Assembly (NCBI GenBank): GCA_038321545.1
Contig: JBBQFB010000071.1
Span: forward strand, 1-17,718
DNA: 17,718 bases
Origin: VFJZ01 sp038321545
GTDB lineage: Bacteria; Actinomycetota; Thermoleophilia; Gaiellales; F1-60-MAGs149
Reading direction: 5' to 3'
Positions 13,650 through 17,718 of this stretch are shown here, one piece after another. Both the position numbers and the translations under genes were made by a program. How positions within the stretch are numbered: the stretch's first letter is position 1; each line of letters starts with the position of its first letter. The notes beneath the pieces were generated by a model, which was given only the letters and a program-made list of their open reading frames with translations, searched no databases and had not been told where the DNA came from.

Positions 13650-13850
13650 ATGCAGCTCGACATTCCGGTCACCGAGATCGTGGCCGGCGACCAGTTCGTG
13701 CACGGCGGCAAGATCTACTGGACGGCGACCGATGGTGCGGTCGTGGACGGCAAGCTCGTGCGCGTGTCCGTGAAGTACGAGGACGGCGGCAGCTCCACCC
13801 GCGCGTGGGACAACGGCCGCATGATCACCCTCGAGCGCGAACCAGCGTAA
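13650..13850 (+). CDS. Small hypothetical protein (66 aa)
   Basis: Short protein with a regular, beta-strand-rich look (MQLDIPVTEIVAGDQFVHGG, KIYWTATDGA, LVRVSVKYEDGG). There is no signal peptide, membrane helix, cysteine or catalytic motif. Two adjacent ATGs occur at 13647 and 13650; the second is preferred because GGAG at 13641-13644 is only two bases from the first. Codon use is as GC-rich as that of its neighbours. Its last 26 bases overlap the 3' end of comEC on the other strand. I do not recognise the family. Confidence 0.65.
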   Translation: MQLDIPVTEIVAGDQFVHGGKIYWTATDGAVVDGKLVRVSVKYEDGGSSTRAWDNGRMITLEREPA

Positions 13851-15252
13851 GCCGCACGAACCGGCCCAGCGCGAGCAGCAGCAGGACCGCGAGCGCGGCG
13901 GCCAGCGGCGCCTCGTAGGGCTGCGTGCGCGCGTCGACCGCGGCACCGAAGTGCGCCGTCCACAGCAGGTACTCGCCCGGCAGCCGGCCCGTCGCCGCCA
14001 GCGCCGCGGCGGCGGACGGGGCGACCGGCGCCACCAGTCCCGCCGCGAGGCCGATCCACAGCAGCGCCGGCACGGCGGGCAGCGCCAGCAGGTTGGCCGG
14101 CACCGCCGCGATCAGGTTCAGCCGACCGAAATGCCACCAGCCGATCGGCGCCGTCGCCAGCGTGCACGCCGCCGAGATCGCCGTCGCCGCCCGCAAGCCG
14201 GGGATGAACGGCATGCCCTCCAGCGCCTCCCGCAGCCGCGGGGCCACGAGGATGATCGCCGCCACGGCGGCGAACGACAGCTGGAAGCCGGGGTCGGCCA
14301 GGTTGTACGGGTTGATGCACAGCAGCACCGCCAGGCCGGCCGCGTACAGGTGCCACGGATCGGACGGCCGCGACAGCAGCCACGCTGCCGACGCCAGCAC
14401 GCCGGCCACACCGGCCCGCACCACCGACGGTGACGGGCCGACCAGGCCGACGTAGCCGACCACCGCCACCAGCGCTCCGGCGTGACCGCCGACGCGAGTG
14501 CCGCCGGCCACCCAGACCGCCACCAGCACCGCGGCCACCAGCAACGCGACGTTGCCGCCGCTGACCGCCAGCAGGTGCGCGAGGCCGGAGGCCCGGAACG
14601 CCTCCCGCGCCCCGGGCGACAGCTCGTCGTCGGCGCCCAGCGCGATCGCTCCCAGCATCAGCGCCGCGTCGTCGTGGCCGGCGCCGCCATACGCCTGCAG
14701 CGACGCCGTGCGCCCCCGATCGAGCACGCCCCAGATGCCGTCGCGGCGACCGACCACCTGCACGTCGGGCGACTTCAGTACCACGTGGATGCCGCGGCGT
14801 GCGAGCCACGTGCGCTCGTCGAAGCCGTTGAACGGGCCCCGCGGGCGGGCGAGGCGCCCGGTCACCTGCACGCGGCTGCCCCGCGGCGGACGCGCCACGT
14901 CGATCGGGATCCGCAGCAGCACGCGGCCGCCGCCGGCCAGCACCACGTCGGCCCGCGCCGAGAAGGTGCCGCCGCGCCACGGCTCCACGATCGTCGCGAC
15001 CGTGTCGACGCGATCGCCGATCTGCGGCGCCAGCGGGTCGGCAGCCAGCATCGCCAGCCGCTGGCCACCGACGACGGCGCCCAGCAGCGTGACGGCGACG
15101 AGCAGGCCGATCCGGGGCCAGCGGACGACCAGCAGCAGGCCTGCGGCGACCGACGGCAACGGCGGACGGACGAGCAGCGATGCCGCCGCACCGAGGGCCA
15201 GCGCCGCCAGCGCCAGCGTCGGCAGCGGCACGTGCGCGATCCGTGCCGCCAC
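13825..15252 (-). CDS. comEC: ComEC/Rec2 competence channel lacking the C-terminal metallo-beta-lactamase domain
   Basis: Polytopic membrane protein (475 aa) thought to form the channel for single-stranded DNA during transformation. Residues 10-65 hold N-terminal helices, 75-165 the OB-like domain (IGDRVDTVATIVEP, VQVTGRLARPRGPFNGFDER), and 190-470 the Competence domain with the signatures SGLAHLLAVSGGNVALL at 222-238, PSVVRAGVAGV at 275-285 and DPGFQLSF at 320-327. Full-length ComEC is about 700-800 aa with a C-terminal nuclease-like MBL domain; here the protein stops after the membrane part with a basic tail, so the MBL function must be absent or separate. GTG at 15252 begins one base after the comEA stop, so the two form one operon. 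Confidence 0.92.
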   Translation of the reverse strand: MAARIAHVPLPTLALAALALGAAASLLVRPPLPSVAAGLLLVVRWPRIGLLVAVTLLGAVVGGQRLAMLAADPLAPQIGDRVDTVATIVEPWRGGTFSARADVVLAGGGRVLLRIPIDVARPPRGSRVQVTGRLARPRGPFNGFDERTWLARRGIHVVLKSPDVQVVGRRDGIWGVLDRGRTASLQAYGGAGHDDAALMLGAIALGADDELSPGAREAFRASGLAHLLAVSGGNVALLVAAVLVAVWVAGGTRVGGHAGALVAVVGYVGLVGPSPSVVRAGVAGVLASAAWLLSRPSDPWHLYAAGLAVLLCINPYNLADPGFQLSFAAVAAIILVAPRLREALEGMPFIPGLRAATAISAACTLATAPIGWWHFGRLNLIAAVPANLLALPAVPALLWIGLAAGLVAPVAPSAAAALAATGRLPGEYLLWTAHFGAAVDARTQPYEAPLAAALAVLLLLALGRFVRLTLVRARG

Positions 15253-15253
15253 C

Positions 15254-15832
15254 CTAGGGCTCGATCAGGTCGCGCATCGCCGCGAGCTTGGACTCGCCGA
15301 TGCCGGGGACGTCGAGCAGACCCTCGACGCTCGCGAACGGCCCGTGCTCGTCCCGCCAGGCGACGATGCGCTGGGCGGTGGCGGGGCCGACGCCGGGGAG
15401 CGAGTCGAGGGCAGCGATGTCGGCCTGGTTGAGGCGCACGATCGCGGGTTTGCCGGGCGTCGCCGCACCCGTCGGCGCCCCGCCGCGGACCGGCACGACG
15501 ACCTGCTCGCCGTCCGCCACCGGCGCGGCCAGGTTGAGCCCGTCCAGTTCGGCCTTCCTCGTTGCACCGCCCGCGGCGGCGACGGCATCCTTCGCCCTCG
15601 CCCCCACCTCGAGCTCGTACACGCCCGGGTGGCGCACCGCGCCGACGACGTGCACCAGCAGCGCGCCGCCGCTGACCGCCGGCGGCGCCGCCGCGGCAGA
15701 CGTCGTCGGGGTGGACGCCGCAGGGGAGCCGCCGGGCGTTGACGCGTTGGCGCGAAAGCGGCCGACCAGCAGCGCCCCGCAGAACGCGAGGACGACCAGG
15801 ACGAGCGCGACACGGCGGCTGATGGCGGGCAC
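15254..15832 (-). CDS. comEA: Competence DNA receptor ComEA
   Basis: Membrane-anchored DNA-binding protein (192 aa) that receives incoming DNA and hands it to ComEC. Domains in order: a short basic N-terminus and a helix at 8-24; a Ser/Thr/Pro/Ala-rich linker (30-54); an SLBB domain (58-115, VHVVGAVRHPGVYEL); and a helix-hairpin-helix pair (135-190) with LNQADIAALDSLPGVGPATA and DVPGIGESKL. The overall build matches Gram-positive ComEA. The GTG at 15832 is supported by TAGCCT exactly six bases upstream, with no ribosome site, suggesting a leaderless transcript. It is followed after one base by comEC. Confidence 0.95.
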   Translation of the reverse strand: MPAISRRVALVLVVLAFCGALLVGRFRANASTPGGSPAASTPTTSAAAAPPAVSGGALLVHVVGAVRHPGVYELEVGARAKDAVAAAGGATRKAELDGLNLAAPVADGEQVVVPVRGGAPTGAATPGKPAIVRLNQADIAALDSLPGVGPATAQRIVAWRDEHGPFASVEGLLDVPGIGESKLAAMRDLIEP

Positions 15833-15838
15833 CCGGCC

Positions 15839-15844
15839 AGGCTA
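15839..15844 (-). promoter_or_regulatory. Leaderless -10 box of comEA-comEC (TAGCCT)
   Basis: TAGCCT on the minus strand, six bases (GGCCGG) before the GTG at 15832. It would drive the comEA-comEC pair. Confidence 0.5.
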
Positions 15845-15869
15845 GGCCGGGCGGCAGTCACATCTCAGG

Positions 15870-15885
15870 CGCGGTTTGAACCGCG
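15870..15885 (-). terminator. Small hairpin after the 100-aa gene
   Basis: CGCGGTT-TG-AACCGCG, a perfect 7-bp dyad that would fold with about five pairs and a six-base loop, ten bases after the stop of the gene at 15895. No T-run follows. It may be a weak terminator between that gene and comEA. Confidence 0.4.
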
Positions 15886-15894
15886 TTGCGAGCG

Positions 15895-16197
15895 CTAGCC
15901 GCCGAGCAGCGCGCTGACGCGATCCGCGTCGAGCGTTCCGTGCGCCGCGAGCGCCTTCGAGGCACCGCCGGCGAACAGCGACCGCACGAGCTTCTCGGCC
16001 TGCTCGATCGAGTCGACATCACCGGTGTCGGGGGTCGTCACACCGACCAGGCGAAGCACCGGCGACGCGTCGTCCTGCGACCTGGCCGCATCCGGCCCGG
16101 CAGCAACCTGCCTCGCACGAGCGGCGGCGAGCTCGAGAACGTGCTCGCCCCTGCTCTGATGGGTCTGCACCGACGTTCGATCGACGTGAAGCGGCAT
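15895..16197 (-). CDS. Hypothetical 100-aa protein under a sigma-28-type promoter
   Basis: The ATG at 16197 has an AGGAGG ribosome site five bases upstream, and codon use matches the neighbours, so the gene looks real. The protein (MPLHVDRTSVQTHQSRG...) is soluble, without signal peptide, membrane helix or cysteine. An alanine/arginine-rich middle (ELAAARARQVAAG) is followed by an acidic hinge and a C-terminal helical pair ending TLDADRVSALLGG. Its size, its promoter and a tail that loosely recalls FlgM (ID...VA..LL) raise the idea of a flagellar regulator or flagellar-associated protein. The similarity is too weak for a name, and no flagellar gene is in the window. Confidence 0.7.
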   Translation of the reverse strand: MPLHVDRTSVQTHQSRGEHVLELAAARARQVAAGPDAARSQDDASPVLRLVGVTTPDTGDVDSIEQAEKLVRSLFAGGASKALAAHGTLDADRVSALLGG

Positions 16198-16219
16198 CCG
16201 AGCCTCCTGATCGCTGAAA

Positions 16220-16250
16220 GGGCGTACCGACTTCGCCAGCAGGTACGCCC
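16220..16250 (-). promoter_or_regulatory. Leader hairpin before the 100-aa gene
   Basis: Perfect 9-bp dyad (GGGCGTACC with GGTACGCCC) around 13 bases, followed on the minus strand by TTTC and then the AGGAGG site. It begins about eight bases after the -10 box, so it would form the very 5' end of the mRNA. Possible roles are mRNA stabilisation, or a binding site for a regulator. It does not fit any riboswitch class I know. Confidence 0.55.
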
Positions 16251-16257
16251 GGTTCTT

Positions 16258-16285
16258 CCATCGGCAGGAGACCTCGCGAACTTTA
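16258..16285 (-). promoter_or_regulatory. Sigma-28 (FliA/WhiG-type) promoter
   Basis: On the minus strand TAAA (16285-16282), 16 bases, then GCCGATGG (16265-16258). The consensus for FliA/WhiG sigma factors is TAAA-N15/16-GCCGATAA; the match is 4/4 at -35 and 6/8 at -10 with correct spacing. A CGAAC / GTTCG dyad (16277-16291) flanks the -35 element. It points at the 100-aa gene. Confidence 0.7.
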
Positions 16286-16325
16286 GGTTCGTATGGTCAG
16301 AAAGAAATAAAGACCTGCTTGCAGC

Positions 16326-17718
16326 TCACTTTACAACGATATTCACGAGGCGATCGGGCACGACGATCTCCTTGACGACGATCTTGCCGTCGATGTGCGC
16401 GCGCACGTTCGGCAGGCCCCGTGCCGCGGTCAGCAGCGCGTCGCGGTCGAGACCCCGCGCCAGCTGCACCCGGTCGCGCACCTTGCCGTTCACCTGGACG
16501 ACGCACTCGAACGTCTCCGACGCCAGGAACTGCTCGTCGGCGACCGGCCACGGCTGCGTCCACAGACGCTCGCCGCCGAGACGCTCCCACAGCTCCTCCG
16601 CGACGTGCGGCGCGAACGGCTGCACCAGCGACACCAGCGTGCCCGAGGCGGCGCGCAGCACACGCTCGCCCGCCGGGTCGCCGTACAGCGTCGCGCGGGC
16701 GCCGGAGATCTCGTTCAGCAGCTCCATGCAGGCCGCGATCGCCGTGTTGAAGTGCAGCCGGCGGTCGATGTCGTCGGTCACGCGCGCGATCGTGCGGTGC
16801 TGGGCCCGGGCCAGGTCGCCGGCCGGGCCGGCGTCGTCGTACGCTGGCAGCGGGTCGCCGGACGTGCGCTCGGCGATCTCCGACACGACGCGGTAGGCGG
16901 TGCGGACGAACCGCGCCGGCCCCGAGACGCCGCTGTCGGTCCACTCCTTGTCGGCCTCGGGCGGGCCCATGAACAGCGTGTGCAGGCGCAGCGCGTCGGC
17001 GCCCTCCGCAGCCACGATGTCGTCGGGCGCGACCACGTTGCCCTTCGACTTGGACATCTTCGCGCCGCCCTTGTAGATCATCCCCTGCGTGAACAGGTTC
17101 GCGAACGGCTCCTGGAACCCGACCAGGCCGGCGTCGTACAGCACCTTCACGAAGAAGCGCGCGTAGAGCAGGTGCAGGATGGCGTGCTCGACGCCGCCGA
17201 TGTACTGGTCGACGGGCAGCCACCAGTCGACCATGTCGCGGTCCCACGCGCCATCGGCCTTGCGGGCGTCGACGTAGCGGATGAAGTACCACGAGGAGTC
17301 GACGAACGTGTCCATGGTGTCGGTCTCACGCAGGCCCTCACCACCGCACTTGGGGCACGGTACGCGGCGCCACTCCTCGGCGGCAGCCAGCGGCGAGCGG
17401 CCCTTCGGCGCGTACTCCGATACCTCGGGCAGCAGCACCGGCAGGTCGGACTCGGGCACGCCGACCAGGCCGCAGCTCGGGCAGTCAACGTTCACCCACT
17501 CCTCGGCCGCCGCCAGCGGGGAGCGGCCCTTGGGCGCGTAATCGCGCACGTCGGGCAGCTCAACCGGCAGCTGGTCCAGCGGCACGGGCACGAGCCCGCA
17601 GCGGTCACAGTGGATGATCGGGATCGGGCAGCCCCAGTAGCGCTGGCGGGAGAGCAGCCAGTCGCGCAGGCGGTAGTTGATCGAGCGGTGGCCGCGGCCT
17701 TGGTCGTCGAGCCAGTCG
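16326..17718 (-). CDS. leuS: Leucyl-tRNA synthetase, C-terminal half, with a tandem-duplicated zinc-knuckle segment
   Basis: Class I synthetase that charges tRNA-Leu. The 463 residues here begin after the editing domain (INYRLRDWLLSRQRYWGCP), pass through TDTMDTFVDSSWYFIRY and KMSKS (in GGAKMSKSKGNVV), and end in the anticodon-binding and C-terminal domains (VVPDRLVNIVVK). The N-terminal half, with HIGH and the editing domain, lies beyond the window. Between RYWGCPIP and ETDTMDTF the usual single CxxC...CxxC unit is lengthened: CDRC, CPSC and CPKC occur at exact 42-residue intervals, because a 126-bp segment is duplicated in tandem. The frame is intact and the catalytic motifs look normal, so the enzyme is probably active. 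Confidence 0.96.
   Translation of the reverse strand, partial: DWLDDQGRGHRSINYRLRDWLLSRQRYWGCPIPIIHCDRCGLVPVPLDQLPVELPDVRDYAPKGRSPLAAAEEWVNVDCPSCGLVGVPESDLPVLLPEVSEYAPKGRSPLAAAEEWRRVPCPKCGGEGLRETDTMDTFVDSSWYFIRYVDARKADGAWDRDMVDWWLPVDQYIGGVEHAILHLLYARFFVKVLYDAGLVGFQEPFANLFTQGMIYKGGAKMSKSKGNVVAPDDIVAAEGADALRLHTLFMGPPEADKEWTDSGVSGPARFVRTAYRVVSEIAERTSGDPLPAYDDAGPAGDLARAQHRTIARVTDDIDRRLHFNTAIAACMELLNEISGARATLYGDPAGERVLRAASGTLVSLVQPFAPHVAEELWERLGGERLWTQPWPVADEQFLASETFECVVQVNGKVRDRVQLARGLDRDALLTAARGLPNVRAHIDGKIVVKEIVVPDRLVNIVVK
17358..17609 (-). repeat. In-frame 126-bp tandem duplication inside leuS
   Basis: Copy A covers 17484-17609 and copy B 17358-17483. Each encodes 42 residues beginning with a CxxCGLV knuckle and containing YAPKGRSPLAAAEEW, 15 residues identical in both. 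By hand count 29 of 42 residues are identical; DNA differences within the conserved part are mostly synonymous. A third CxxC (CPKC) follows copy B. Confidence 0.9.

Noticed and set aside
16293..16325. T-rich stretch after leuS on the minus strand as an intrinsic terminator
   Set aside because: The only hairpin before it is CTG-CAAG-CAG, three base pairs, too weak to call.
1..17718. CRISPR arrays, insertion sequences, phage genes, integron or attachment sites
   Set aside because: No regularly spaced repeats, transposase, integrase or terminal inverted repeats were seen; a direct tandem repeat occurs only inside leuS.

Overview
This is a high-GC chromosomal window (roughly 70% GC by eye) with bacterial housekeeping genes and a complete core of a Tad/Flp type IVb pilus locus. 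The gene families, the run leuS - comEA - comEC - holA, GTG starts, apparently leaderless genes with a TANNNT box just before the start codon, and a Tad locus with no secretin gene all suggest an actinobacterium. A deep-branching lineage such as Thermoleophilia is my best guess, from protein style only. I see no CRISPR array, insertion sequence, phage gene or resistance gene.

Layout. Bases 1-1718 (minus) hold gatC and almost all of gatA (tRNA-dependent amidotransferase). Bases 1855-3927 hold two small Flp pilin genes that are easy to miss (59 and 56 aa), each followed by its own hairpin terminator, with folD on the opposite strand between them, then a TadE-like pseudopilin. Bases 4065-10365 are one tightly packed plus-strand operon: cpaB, cpaE (tadZ), cpaF (tadA ATPase), a TadB with an N-terminal secreted von Willebrand A domain, and tadC. 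Bases 10355-11666 (minus) hold a stand-alone HD-domain alarmone-hydrolase-like protein, a predicted lipoprotein and tRNA-Cys(GCA). parA (plus) and holA (minus) converge on a shared CTAG stop. A 66-aa hypothetical gene (plus) follows, then comEC and comEA (minus), a 100-aa hypothetical gene with a sigma-28-type promoter, and the C-terminal half of leuS, which runs off the right edge.

How it works together. The Tad genes should build a thin Flp fibre: Flp1/Flp2 as pilin, TadE as minor pseudopilin, CpaF as motor, TadB/TadC as membrane platform and CpaE as polar localiser. The prepilin peptidase must be elsewhere. ComEA and ComEC, about 4-5 kb away, are the DNA receptor and channel of natural transformation, and Tad pili are known to serve transformation in Micrococcus luteus, so a shared role in DNA uptake is plausible.

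The most notable observations are: an in-frame 126-bp tandem duplication in leuS that gives LeuRS a third CxxC knuckle; the vWA-TadB fusion with an intact MIDAS motif; a TAAA-N16-GCCGATGG promoter and leader hairpin before the 100-aa gene; a recurring TANNNT-N6-start-codon arrangement; and a shared CAC-N6-GGGGG motif with inverted repeats upstream of three Tad genes.
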